Assembly (NCBI GenBank): GCA_029202385.1 | Contig: CP119314.1 | Span: 2,296,501-2,360,500, forward strand | Length of the DNA stretch: 64,000 nt | Source of the DNA: Candidatus Sphingomonas phytovorans | GTDB lineage: Bacteria > Pseudomonadota > Alphaproteobacteria > Sphingomonadales > Sphingomonadaceae | Reading direction: 5' to 3' | Shown: piece by piece, positions 34,428 to 43,088 of the stretch | Layout: each line of letters opens with the position of its first letter | How positions within the stretch are numbered: the first letter of the stretch is position 1 | Program-made: the position numbers and the translations under genes | Notes under the pieces: model-generated | The model's database searches: none | What the model was told of the DNA's origin: nothing | Seen by the model: the letters and a program-made list of their open reading frames with translations, nothing else

Positions 34428-35591
34428 ATGATCAAGACCAGGATCAGCCTTGCCGCCATCGCCATCGCGCTGGCGATGCCCGCCGGACTTTCGGCGCAGA
34501 TCGCCGTCTCCGCCAATGACGGCAAGCAGCTTCGCCCTGGCGACGCAGGGCGGACCGCCGACAGCGTTTCCGTGATCGACCTGCGCAGCTATCCGCCGAA
34601 GACGATCGGCACGGTCGCGGCACCGGCAAGCATGATCGGCGCGCCGGCCGCCGTGGCGGTAGCACGCAACGGCGGCTTCGCGCTGGTTTCCGCGGCGCAA
34701 CGCCTGAAGACCGACGGCACGCTCGAGCTGAACGACCAAGTCTCGGTGATCGACCTCGCGAACGCAACCGCGCCCGCGGTGTCGCAGACGGTGCAGGCCG
34801 GCCCAGGCGCGAGCGGAGTCACGATCAACCGCGCGGGCACGCTGGCGCTGGTCGCGAGCACGGGCGACGACACGGTCTCGATCTTCACGATCAGGGGCAA
34901 GCGCCTGACGCCAGCCGGCAAGGTGCAACTGGCCGCCAAGGCAAGGCCGACCGACGTGGTTTTCCTGCCCAACGGCAGGGGCGCGCTCGCTGTCGCTCAG
35001 AGCGCCGGGCAGCTGGTGCGGCTTTCGGTATCGGGCGATAGCGTGAGAATCACGGGCGAGCCGATCTCCACGGGCGTGCAACCCTATGGCGTCACGGTGA
35101 GCCCCGACAGCCGCTACGTCTATAACACCAACCTGCAGGGCAATGCGCCGCCCGCCGGCACGACGACACCCCGCGGGCCGCGCGTGGGCACCGTCACCGC
35201 GACTGACCTGGCGACCGGCCATGTCGACTCAGTCGAAGTAGGCTTCACGCCGGAGCACCTGACCCTGTCGCGCGACGGACGCTATCTGGCGGTCGTCGTC
35301 CACAACGGATCGGGTGGAACGCCGGGTTCGCCGGGCTATTGGCCGAACGGCGCGCTGAAGATCTATGGCGTGAAGGGCACGACGCTGACCCCGATCACCG
35401 AGGCGAAGACTGGTGCCTGGTGCCAGGGCGCGACCTTCAGCGACGATGCACGGAGGCTGTTGCTGCAATGCGCGCTCCACAAGAACATCGAAGTGTACCG
35501 GTTCAACGGCAAGGCCCTCACCCGGGACGAAGCGGCAACACTTCAGTTCGACGCGCGCCCGGGCGCGATCGCGACCGCGAACAGCCGATGA
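34428..35591 (+). CDS. Secreted YncE/lactonase-like beta-propeller protein (387 aa)
   Basis: Signal peptide SLAAIAIALAMPAGLSAQ. The mature protein has repeated blade-like motifs: SVIDLRSYPPKTIGTVAAPASMIGAPAAVAVARNGGFALVSAAQ, QVSVIDLANATAPAVSQTVQAGPGASGVTINRAGTLALVAS, DDTVSIFTI, VQPYGVTVSPDSRYVYNTN, FTPEHLTLSRDGRYLAVVV. This is the pattern of seven-bladed YncE/6-phosphogluconolactonase-like propellers. A GAAAGAGGG ribosome-binding site precedes the ATG. Role (binding scaffold, lactonase) not clear; proximity to the aldolase-fold protein suggests cooperation. Confidence 0.82.
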   Translation: MIKTRISLAAIAIALAMPAGLSAQIAVSANDGKQLRPGDAGRTADSVSVIDLRSYPPKTIGTVAAPASMIGAPAAVAVARNGGFALVSAAQRLKTDGTLELNDQVSVIDLANATAPAVSQTVQAGPGASGVTINRAGTLALVASTGDDTVSIFTIRGKRLTPAGKVQLAAKARPTDVVFLPNGRGALAVAQSAGQLVRLSVSGDSVRITGEPISTGVQPYGVTVSPDSRYVYNTNLQGNAPPAGTTTPRGPRVGTVTATDLATGHVDSVEVGFTPEHLTLSRDGRYLAVVVHNGSGGTPGSPGYWPNGALKIYGVKGTTLTPITEAKTGAWCQGATFSDDARRLLLQCALHKNIEVYRFNGKALTRDEAATLQFDARPGAIATANSR

Positions 35592-35661
35592 CGAATGCCC
35601 TGCCCGGCCCCCGCGCAACAATGACATTGCCGGGGTCGGGCGCGGTACCTAGACCTGTCTC

Positions 35662-36804
35662 GTGACACCGGCCTGCATCGACGATTACCGGCTGCTCGCG
35701 AAAGCGCGCCTGCCCCTGTTCCTGTTCGATTATATCGACGGCGGTTCCTATTCGGAATCGACCATGCGCGGCAATGTCGACGACCTGCAGCGGCTGAAGC
35801 TGCGCCAGAAGGTCATGACCGACGTGTCGCGGATCGATCTTTCTACCACTTTGCTGGGGCGCGCCTCCTCCCTGCCGGTCGCGCTCGCCCCGGTCGGGCT
35901 GGCGGGCATGTATGCGCGTCGCGGCGAGGTGCAGGCGGCGCGGGCGGCCGAGGCGGCGGGCGTGCCGTTCATCCTCTCCGCCTCCGCCTGTTGCGGGATG
36001 GAGGAGGTCGCGGCCGGCGTGACCCGGCTCTTCGCCTTCCAGCTCTACATGATCCGCGACCGCGACTTCATGAAGGACATGCTGGCGCGGGCCAAAGCAA
36101 TCGGCGTCGAGACGCTGGTGCTGACGGTCGACCTGATCGTCCACAGCGCGCGCTACCGCGACGTGCGGTCGAGCCTGACCGGCAAGCAGGGAATCGAGGC
36201 GCGGCTGAAACGGCTCTTCCAGATCGCGACGCATCCGCGCTGGGCGTTCGATGTCGGCCTGTTCGGCCGCCCGCATACGCTCGGCAATTTCGCGCCGGTG
36301 ATGCCGGAGGGCGCGGGACTGGACCAGTTCACCGCCTGGGTCGCGCGTAATTTCGATCCGTCGATCACCTGGAAGGATATCGACTGGATCCGCCAGCACT
36401 GGGACGGGCGGATCGTGATCAAGGGTGTGATGGACCCGGCCGATGCGGTCGCCGCGTGCGATGCCGGCGCCGAGGCGATCGTCGTTTCCAACCATGGCGG
36501 CCGCCAGCTCGACGGCGCGCCCTCCTCCATCGCGGCCCTGCCGGGCGTGGTCGAAGCTGTCGCGGGACGGGCGGACGTGCTGATGGATGGTGGCATAAGA
36601 TCAGGCGTCGACGTGCTGCGCGCGCTGGGCCTCGGGGCGAAGGGCGTACTGCTCGGCCGCGCCTGGGCCTATGCACTGGCCGCCCGGGGCGGCGCGGGCG
36701 TCGCGCAGATGCTCGAGCTGCTGCGCCACGAGATGGCGGTGGCGATGGCGCTGACCGGCCAGACCGACGTGAAGAACCTCTCGCCGGACATGCTGCTGCC
36801 CTGA
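35662..36804 (+). CDS. lldD: FMN-dependent alpha-hydroxy acid oxidase/dehydrogenase (L-lactate dehydrogenase-like, 380 aa)
   Basis: Oxidises an L-2-hydroxy acid to the oxo acid using FMN. Motifs: LPLFLFDYIDGGSYSE (N-terminal active-site Tyr), LPVALAPVGLAGMYARRGEVQAARAAEAAGVPFILS, LFAFQLYMIRDRDFMKDML, LTVDLIVHSARYRDVR. The FMN/active-site block is IVVSNHGGRQLDGAPSSI (catalytic His, Arg), followed by VLMDGGIRSGVDVLRALGLGAKGVLLGRAWAYALA. The start is GTG at 35662. The electron acceptor (quinone versus O2) is not evident. Immediately upstream of tRNA-Glu. Confidence 0.9.
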   Translation: MTPACIDDYRLLAKARLPLFLFDYIDGGSYSESTMRGNVDDLQRLKLRQKVMTDVSRIDLSTTLLGRASSLPVALAPVGLAGMYARRGEVQAARAAEAAGVPFILSASACCGMEEVAAGVTRLFAFQLYMIRDRDFMKDMLARAKAIGVETLVLTVDLIVHSARYRDVRSSLTGKQGIEARLKRLFQIATHPRWAFDVGLFGRPHTLGNFAPVMPEGAGLDQFTAWVARNFDPSITWKDIDWIRQHWDGRIVIKGVMDPADAVAACDAGAEAIVVSNHGGRQLDGAPSSIAALPGVVEAVAGRADVLMDGGIRSGVDVLRALGLGAKGVLLGRAWAYALAARGGAGVAQMLELLRHEMAVAMALTGQTDVKNLSPDMLLP

Positions 36805-36876
36805 TCTGCATATTCGCGGCGCGCGCCATCTTGACGATGAGGCCTCCTCACCGTAGATGCGCCGCTCCGCAAGTAC

Positions 36877-36951
36877 GGCCCCTTCGTCTAGCGGTTAGGA
36901 CGTCGCCCTCTCACGGCGAAAACACGAGTTCGATTCTCGTAGGGGTCACCA
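36877..36951 (+). tRNA. tRNA-Glu (anticodon CTC)
   Basis: Cloverleaf: acceptor GGCCCCT pairs AGGGGTC (one G-T), anticodon stem TCGCC/GGCGA around loop CTCTCAC giving anticodon CTC, T-arm ACGAG-TTCGATT-CTCGT. CCA is encoded (36949-36951). Reads GAG codons. It is the last clear core feature before the accessory region, and tRNA genes are common integration sites, but no second copy of its 3' end was found in the window. Confidence 0.95.
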
Positions 36952-37255
36952 GCGTTTTCAATGACTTAGTGCTGACGCGGGACACTTTCGTGCAATAAGC
37001 GTGTAAAAAGCGCCCAAATATGCCGGTGTCATTTCGAACGCCGAAGCGTTTTAAATTTGCGACGAACGGCGACTTGCTCGAATCCGCCTTGCATTGGCAG
37101 GTGCCGCGGATGCCCGTCCCAGCGTGACCCAATCGAGATAGCCAAACGCCAGGCTCTCAACGCGGTGCCGCACGCCTAAAAGGGGCAAAGGTCGTCATCG
37201 ACAATCAGATGACGACCCGGCGTAATCCGATCGCATTGAAGGCGTGGAGGTTTTG
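36952..37255. other. Intergenic region after tRNA-Glu
   Basis: 304 bases with no supported gene. It should contain the promoter of the alpha/beta hydrolase gene. No integrase fragment, repeat of the tRNA 3' end or clear terminator was seen. Confidence 0.45.
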
Positions 37256-38203
37256 ATGCCCGGAGCAAATGGTGCCGCACAATCTGCGACCACGGAGGAC
37301 CTGGCTTTCGCACAGCAATTGCGTGAGAGGTATCTGTCGGCGACCACAAGCTTGGGGCACCCCGAAAAAGTTGGCGACATTCGCGATTTCAAAGTGGCTG
37401 GGCAAAATCCCGATCGCGAAATCCCCGTTCGACTCTACCTGCCCGAAGGGATTGAGCCGAAAGATCTTCCAGTCGTCGTTTTCGCGCATGGCGGCGGTTT
37501 CATGGCCGGCAATCTGGACATGTTCGACGTTGCGCTGACAAGCCTGACGAACCGTGCGGGCGCGGCGATTTTATCGGTGGACTACCGGCTGATCCCCGAG
37601 CATCCGTATCCGGCAGGGCTCGAGGATGTCTACGCCGCATTGAGTTGGGTGGCGACGAACGGCGCCTCGATCGGTATCGATCCGCAGCGCATCGCCATCA
37701 GCGGGGACAGCGCCGGCGGAAACCTGGCGGCAGCAGCAGCGATACTGACCCGAGACCGGCGCGGGCCGAAGCTGTCGGCCCAACTCCTTATGTACCCTGG
37801 GCTCGGCAACAAGATGGATACGCCGTCGTTCAAGGAGTTCGGACAAACGCATACTCCGACGGTGGACTTCGCTGCACGGGTGCTCAAAATGTATGTTCCG
37901 GCAGGTGTCGATCCGTTTAGCCCCCTGATCTCGCCACTATCGGCAGACCACCGCGACCTACCGCCCGCACTCGTCCTGGTCGGGAGGCTCGATCCGCTCC
38001 GCGACGACGGCCAAGAATATTCCAAAGCATTGAACGAGGCGGGCGTCGAGGCCCAGACGATCATTTATCCCAACTCTGGCCATGCCTTTATCCAGTTCTA
38101 TCAACTTAAGGACCGGAGCCCCGATGGCGATGCCGCGCTGGCAGATGGCGCAAAGTTTCTCGGAGAAAAACTGGCGCTGCGCAAACGCCCCGCAAATTTA
38201 TAA
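37256..38203 (+). CDS. Alpha/beta hydrolase, hormone-sensitive-lipase (GDSAGG) family (315 aa)
   Basis: Carboxylesterase-type hydrolase: oxyanion-hole motif VVVFAHGGGFMAGNL, nucleophile elbow ISGDSAGGNLAAAAA, catalytic Asp in LVLVGRLDPLRDDGQEYSKAL and His in IIYPNSGHAFIQFY. The ATG at 37256 is chosen over a GTG four codons earlier because GGAGG lies 6 bases ahead. No signal peptide, so cytoplasmic. Ester or lactone substrate unknown. It is the first gene after tRNA-Glu and may be the edge of the accessory block or a core gene. Confidence 0.9.
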   Translation: MPGANGAAQSATTEDLAFAQQLRERYLSATTSLGHPEKVGDIRDFKVAGQNPDREIPVRLYLPEGIEPKDLPVVVFAHGGGFMAGNLDMFDVALTSLTNRAGAAILSVDYRLIPEHPYPAGLEDVYAALSWVATNGASIGIDPQRIAISGDSAGGNLAAAAAILTRDRRGPKLSAQLLMYPGLGNKMDTPSFKEFGQTHTPTVDFAARVLKMYVPAGVDPFSPLISPLSADHRDLPPALVLVGRLDPLRDDGQEYSKALNEAGVEAQTIIYPNSGHAFIQFYQLKDRSPDGDAALADGAKFLGEKLALRKRPANL

Positions 38204-38876
38204 GGCTGCCCGAGCTATTGATGGAACACGACTAATTATGGACCGGCAGATTGCACCACTAGCTGTCCGGCCGCAGGCGGGCCGCCTCCTGCCTGACCGG
38301 TTTCAGTTAAAGGGATTGGGAAAGCGGACATTCGGATGCGCCGACGTCTTAGTCGGCTACGCCGACAAAGCTGCCGTTTGAGCCATCATTTTGCCGCCCT
38401 GAAAGCCGACACTCGTTCAGCAGCGCAATTGAGGGGCGGTAATATTCCCCAGTTTGGAGTTAGCATCAACCCGGGTCTGCGCCAGTCGTCGTTTGAGCTT
38501 ACGTCGTGCACCGAAGGGGCTCATCTAGTCGCATTTGAATCCTTTTGCGCATGCGCCGAACGGTGGCGACGATCACCGTCACCCGAGCAGGGTTTATCTC
38601 GAATTGACGCGCCAGTGCCGCATAGGTCGCACCTTCACTATGAAGTCTCTCTATTTCCGCGTTTCGCGCTGCCTTTCGCCCATTCATTCATCACCTCACA
38701 TCTGTCGACTGTTCGAAATGGGGCAAGAGCCAAATACGCATTTGATGCCATTTCCCAGGCTCAACTGCAACAGGTTTGTTCTCTTTATGTGCGCATATTG
38801 TCGCGCTTCAAGCCGGCTTATAGTGATAAGACCGGCCAATCGCGGAGTCTCCCACGCCCTACGCAGTTGCGTTAGG
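38204..38876. other. Gene-poor junction region left of the nuclease island
   Basis: 673 bases between the hydrolase gene and the thermonuclease fragment. Apart from the small helix-turn-helix frame on the minus strand (38499-38687) no gene is supported. Composition shifts to lower GC after about 38600 (TTATGTGCGCATATTG, ATAGTGATAAG), as expected near an insertion junction. Confidence 0.45.
38499..38687 (-). CDS. Small helix-turn-helix protein (62 aa)
   Basis: MNGRKAARNAEIERLHSEGATYAALARQFEINPARVTVIVATVRRMRKRIQM: a resolvase/sigma-like helix-turn-helix (IERLHSEGATYAALARQFEINPARV) with basic flanks. About the size of the stand-alone HTH proteins found on mobile elements. It has no neighbours on its strand. 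It could be a relic of a larger protein. Confidence 0.45.
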   Translation of the reverse strand: MNGRKAARNAEIERLHSEGATYAALARQFEINPARVTVIVATVRRMRKRIQMRLDEPLRCTT

Positions 38877-39179
38877 ATGGAGCGAATGCGTATCTCATTC
38901 CCACTCCTTGTCGGCGATTTCGCCATCGCGCTCGCAGCGGGCGGCCCGGTTGCGCCAGAGACTAGCATGGTGCGCCATGTGACCGACGGCGATACCTTTC
39001 GTCTGACGAGCGGCGAACGCGTCCACATATTGGGAATCGACGCCCCTGAAACCCAGCCCGGCCAGACGAAATGCGGGCGCGAGATCGTGCTCGGCAAGCG
39101 CGCGGCGGCAAGCCTGATCGCGGCGTGCGCGGCGAAGCCGTGGCCGCGCGGCCGACCCAAGCCCGACTGGCGCCGCTGA
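38877..39179 (+). pseudogene. Truncated thermonuclease (SNase-like) gene
   Basis: A short hydrophobic N-terminus (ISFPLLVGDFAIALAAGG) is followed by the SNase core RHVTDGDTFRLTSGERVHILGIDAPETQ and CGREIVLGKRAAASLIA. After that the family sequence stops. The expected second half (the RDKYGR-type Arg/Glu active-site segment) is replaced by AKPWPRGRPKPDWRR and a stop. The protein would have about 100 residues against 130-150 for a complete enzyme and should be inactive. The stop overlaps the next ATG (TGATG). Reads as a left-boundary scar where accessory DNA joined a host nuclease gene. Confidence 0.7.
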
Positions 39180-39838
39180 TGGACTGGCGAGGCCGCTTTG
39201 CGGATGATCCGGCGCTCGCTGCGCTGCTGACGCCAGCGCGGCTCTACACCGCCGCCGAGGCCCGCGCGCGCGGTATTGGTGCGCCGCGCCAGCCGGGCAT
39301 ATATGCTTGGTATTTCGATGCGGTCCCACCCGCTGTCGATGCCAGCCAGTGCCACCGGCACAACCACTGGACCCTGCTCTGTTGCGGCATTTCACCCAAG
39401 AAGCCGTCGGCCAATGGCCGCCCGCCGAGCCGCTCGCACATCCAGCAAAGGCTACGCACCCATTTCGGCGGCAATGCCGCTGGATCGACGTTGCGGCTGA
39501 CGCTCGGCTGCCTGCTCGAGACCGAGCTCGGTACGACGCTGCGGCGGGTCGGCACCACCGGCCGTCTGACCTTCACCAATCCGGGCGAGCAATTGCTCGA
39601 TCGCTGGCTGCATATGCATGCGCGCTTCGCCTGGGCGACGCACCCGACGCCATGGGAGCCCGAGCGCCTCCTGCTCGCTAGCGGTTTGCCACTGCCGCTC
39701 AACATCGGCGGCAATCCGTGCGCGGCGTTCACCGCGCCGCTGTCGGCGCTGCGCACCGCGGCAAAACGGCGGGCCGAAAGGCTGCCCTTGATCGCGGACA
39801 GCGGCGGACCGCGACGCGCGCGTGATCCACTGGCATGA
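39179..39838 (+). CDS. GIY-YIG-like nuclease domain protein (219 aa)
   Basis: Putative nuclease. PGIYAWYFDAVPP (residues 39-51) supplies the GIY strand. LLCCGIS (67-73) stands where YIG normally is. The helix RSHIQQRLRTHFGGNAAGSTLRLTLGCLL carries the conserved Arg positions, and TNPGEQLLDRWLHMH carries Asn134 and Glu137, the metal-ligand Glu candidate. The C-terminus is basic (TAAKRRAERLPL). Starts in a TGATG overlap with the thermonuclease fragment and ends in an ATGA overlap with the RES gene. First gene of a three-gene operon. Specificity and partner dependence unknown; YIG is degenerate, so activity needs testing. Confidence 0.72.
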   Translation: MDWRGRFADDPALAALLTPARLYTAAEARARGIGAPRQPGIYAWYFDAVPPAVDASQCHRHNHWTLLCCGISPKKPSANGRPPSRSHIQQRLRTHFGGNAAGSTLRLTLGCLLETELGTTLRRVGTTGRLTFTNPGEQLLDRWLHMHARFAWATHPTPWEPERLLLASGLPLPLNIGGNPCAAFTAPLSALRTAAKRRAERLPLIADSGGPRRARDPLA

Positions 39839-41238
39839 GCGAGATCATGGAAAATCCGGTCTGTCTCGAATGCATTGGTAATGTGCATTTGCGTGCGCGG
39901 CTCGCGGCCGACGCGGTCACGGCCGTCTGCGAGGAATGCGGCGAGACCCGACCATCGATCAAACTGGCCGCGCTGGCAGAGCGGATACACGAAGCATTCG
40001 AGCCGCATTTCGAGCTGGCGCCCTATGACCAGAGCCCCAGCGCCGCGGAGATTTTCACGCGCATCGCGGGTATCGAAGACGATCTCGCGCAGCGGATCGA
40101 GGAGCATCTGAGCGAGGTCTATGAGAAGTTCGCGTCATTCCACGACAGCCAGAATTTCTACGACTATTCGACCGGCTTCGCGCCGAGGCGGACGCCGATG
40201 TTCTGGCAGGACCGGCGCTGGCAGCGTTTCTGCGATTCGCTCAGGAAGAAAGCGCGCCACATCAACGGCGAAGCTCTGGCCTGGCTCGACACAGTGTTCG
40301 CCGATCTCGGCGGCCACCTGACTTATGACGCCAAACCAGTGATCAAGACGGTCGAACCGGGCACGCCCGGCGGTCAATTCTACCGTGGACGCATCGCCGC
40401 CAACGAGAGCGAACTGCGCCGGATCCTGATGGAGCCGGTGAAGCAGATCGGGCCGCTCCCGCCCGGCCAAGGCAATGGCGGCCGGCTCAATGCGCCGGGC
40501 ATTTCGGTCTTCTACGGCGCGGTTAATGTTACCACCTGCATCGCCGAAATCCGTCCGCCGGTCGGCGCGCACGTCGTAGTCGCGCGGTTCGATGTGCTTC
40601 GGCCATTGCGGCTGCTCGACTGCGAAGCGCTCGACAGATTGGCGGTCCAGGCCAGCCCATTCGATCCGGACTTCGTCGCAAGGCGCGATGCGGCGCATTT
40701 CCTGTGCACGTTCAGCGACCAGATCGCCCGGCCAGTGCTGCCTGGCGACGAGGTCCAAGGCTATGTCGCGACCCAGGTCGTCGCCGAATATCTGGCCGAG
40801 CGGATCGTGCCCGCGATCGACGGCATTCTCTACAAATCGACCCAGCGCGGAGCCGCACTCGGCAACGTCGTGCTGTTCAACCGCTCGGCGCGGGTCGCGC
40901 CCTTCCCGCACCGCAGCCATTATATCGACGCCTATATTCGAGAGATCGACGTCGATTCCGAGGACTTCGACGACAGCATAAGTCTATCGGTCAAGGAGAT
41001 CGGCACGGTTGCACCCCCCGATCCGCGCGCGGCGCTGGGCGGCACGCCGCCACCCGTGCCCGAGGACGTGCCCGAGACTTTCGCGCAGCCCGATCTCGAC
41101 GATGACCGGCCCTTGACCCTTCGCCTCGCGCCCGAAACCATCGCAGTGCATTTCATCCGCGCGGTCGATTACGACCGGCCCGAACGCCGGGTCAGCGTCA
41201 CGGCATGGCCAGATGACGATGACAGAACCTGCGCATGA
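39835..41238 (+). CDS. Zinc-ribbon / helical domain / RES-domain protein (467 aa)
   Basis: Putative NAD+-degrading effector. Residues 10-35 form a zinc ribbon (VCLECIG ... VCEECGETR, Cys10/13/32/35). About 45-165 is a helical region that resembles the N-terminal domain described as HEPN/RES-NTD. 180-350 is the RES domain: QFYRGRIA, GNGGRLNAPGISVFYGAVNVTTCIAEIRPPVGAHVVVARF, QVVAEYLAERIVPAIDGILYKSTQRGAALGNVVLFN. In Xre-RES toxins the RES domain breaks down NAD+, held in check by Xre. No Xre gene is adjacent here. An acidic C-terminal extension of about 110 residues follows. Overlaps both neighbours by 4 bases (ATGA). Confidence 0.85.
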   Translation: MSEIMENPVCLECIGNVHLRARLAADAVTAVCEECGETRPSIKLAALAERIHEAFEPHFELAPYDQSPSAAEIFTRIAGIEDDLAQRIEEHLSEVYEKFASFHDSQNFYDYSTGFAPRRTPMFWQDRRWQRFCDSLRKKARHINGEALAWLDTVFADLGGHLTYDAKPVIKTVEPGTPGGQFYRGRIAANESELRRILMEPVKQIGPLPPGQGNGGRLNAPGISVFYGAVNVTTCIAEIRPPVGAHVVVARFDVLRPLRLLDCEALDRLAVQASPFDPDFVARRDAAHFLCTFSDQIARPVLPGDEVQGYVATQVVAEYLAERIVPAIDGILYKSTQRGAALGNVVLFNRSARVAPFPHRSHYIDAYIREIDVDSEDFDDSISLSVKEIGTVAPPDPRAALGGTPPPVPEDVPETFAQPDLDDDRPLTLRLAPETIAVHFIRAVDYDRPERRVSVTAWPDDDDRTCA

Positions 41239-43088
41239 AGAGAGTGCCCAACGAGGCGGCACTCCGCGATTTTCTCGCCGAGCATCTCGACATGATCGAG
41301 CCGGGCCTGACCCTGGTCAAAACTGAATATCATCTCGCCAATCCGAACGGCGCGTCAGGGTTTCTCGATATCTTCGCTCGCGCCGCTGATGGGCAGCTCG
41401 TCATCATCGAGATCAAGCGCACCAATTCAGCGGCACGTGAGGCGATCCAGGAACTCTACAAATATGCCGCGCTGCTGCGCGAGAAGTATCTGCTCAAGGA
41501 GACCGAATATCGGCTGATACTGCTGTCGGTCGAATGGCACGAACTGCTGGTGCCCTATTCCGAATTCGCGCCCTCGGCGCCGTACGAAATCTGGTCCGGC
41601 GAGATCTTGCGCGGTCCCGACGGCCTGCCGGTCGAGATCAAGCGTGTCGAACCGATCGCGCTCGCCGCGCACCGCAAGCTTGCGGTCCGGCACTTCCTCT
41701 GGGGCTTTGTCGATGATGCCAGCGCCAGCGCCGCGGTGCCTCGTCTTGCCGCACATATTCAGCGCACAGGCCTCACCGACTTCGTGCTCGTCCAGTCGCG
41801 ACCGACGAGCCCCAGCCTCGAAGGGCGATCCTTCCTCTATTTCGCGCAGCGCGAGCTGCGGCTCGACGAGTATCTCCCGCTGATCGAGGCTCATCTCGAT
41901 GAGGAGGCCTATGCCGAATTCCTCGCCGAGAATGCGAGTTATTCCGAGCTCGAGGACCGGGTCGCCGAAGCGGCCGACATGGTCTGGCTGATGCCGCAGG
42001 GCGCGCCCGGGCGGCATCAGATCGGGTCGGATACCGCTGAGATCGCCAATCCGGAGAAGGGCGCGCGAGTGTTCGCGGACGGCGCGCAGGACGATATCCG
42101 CGTGCACCGCTTCGGCCGTCTCAATGATCCGATGGTCAGCGACGAGACCATTCTCGCCGAGATCAGGGGGGATGGCGGCGAGTCCGATTTCCGGCTGCGC
42201 ATCACCGCCCGGACCAATTCCGCGCCGCTGATGCGCGCGCTGACCAGCCGGGTCGAGAATATCTTTTTCTACAACGAGGCATGGCAGGGCACGGTGTTGC
42301 AGCTGATCCGCTATGCCGAGCGAAAGTCGGGACCAGCGACGATTGAGCTGATCGCCTATAGCCCCGAGGATATCTTACGCACGATCGCCAGCTCGGCGTT
42401 CGGCTTTCCCGGCTATGTGCCGACCTTCCGCCTCGAAATCATCCATGACGGCGAGACCGAACGGTTCATCGGCCTTCCCGAATGGGACGGCACCAAGCCC
42501 GATTTCCCCAAGGTGATCGCGCAGCATTTCGACGGCGACGACTTCTCCTATTTCCTCGCCTGCCATTTCGGCGAGAACCGGACGATGAATCGCGACATAA
42601 TGACCGATCTCGGCCTGCGCTATTCGGTGTTCCGCGAGACGAAGGCAGGCCCCGAGCGCATCCGCGTACAGGGCTCGATCATCGTGCCGGTCAAGGGCGA
42701 GATTCGTTCAATCAACCATCTTATCGATGCGCATGTCGAGGAGGTCCACCAGATCATCGCGTCCTTCATGCGCATCGATCAGGGGTTTGCACAGACGATC
42801 CAGGCGTTCCTCAATAACGACATGCCCCTGGCCGAGAGGCGCTTGGCCGAGCTGATCGCTGATGCGCCCGCGCAGGAGGAGGTGTCCTACTGGATGGGCG
42901 ATCTCGACACCTGCGATGTCTGTGAGCACCCGTTCGCGCTGCTCCGCTTCATGGTCGATGGCGACATCGGTCCTTGCTGGGCTAATATCTGCGCCCGCTG
43001 CTTCAACCAGCACGGCGTCGGCCTCGGCACCGGCTATGGCCAGGTGTATGAAAGCACGCCCAAAGGCTGGCTCTGTGTCGCAGGATGA
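41235..43088 (+). CDS. NucS-like PD-(D/E)XK protein with C-terminal zinc domain (617 aa)
   Basis: Residues 1-80 form a NucS/endonuclease-like PD-(D/E)XK domain: ALRDFLAEHLDMIEPGL, SGFLDIFARAADGQLVIIEIKR with Asp45, Glu59 and Lys61, then AIQELYKYAALL (Gln72). The middle 450 residues, rich in acidic and aromatic residues, contain no domain I recognise (e.g. VENIFFYNEAWQGTVLQLIRYAERKSG, DGDDFSYFLACHFGENRTMNRD). The C-terminus has a Cys cluster, CDVCEHPF ... GPCWANICARCFNQHGVGLGTGYGQVY, typical of a small zinc-binding module. ATGA overlap with the RES gene. Last gene of the operon. Could be the sensor or the DNA-cleaving arm of a three-protein system. Confidence 0.8.
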   Translation: MKRVPNEAALRDFLAEHLDMIEPGLTLVKTEYHLANPNGASGFLDIFARAADGQLVIIEIKRTNSAAREAIQELYKYAALLREKYLLKETEYRLILLSVEWHELLVPYSEFAPSAPYEIWSGEILRGPDGLPVEIKRVEPIALAAHRKLAVRHFLWGFVDDASASAAVPRLAAHIQRTGLTDFVLVQSRPTSPSLEGRSFLYFAQRELRLDEYLPLIEAHLDEEAYAEFLAENASYSELEDRVAEAADMVWLMPQGAPGRHQIGSDTAEIANPEKGARVFADGAQDDIRVHRFGRLNDPMVSDETILAEIRGDGGESDFRLRITARTNSAPLMRALTSRVENIFFYNEAWQGTVLQLIRYAERKSGPATIELIAYSPEDILRTIASSAFGFPGYVPTFRLEIIHDGETERFIGLPEWDGTKPDFPKVIAQHFDGDDFSYFLACHFGENRTMNRDIMTDLGLRYSVFRETKAGPERIRVQGSIIVPVKGEIRSINHLIDAHVEEVHQIIASFMRIDQGFAQTIQAFLNNDMPLAERRLAELIADAPAQEEVSYWMGDLDTCDVCEHPFALLRFMVDGDIGPCWANICARCFNQHGVGLGTGYGQVYESTPKGWLCVAG

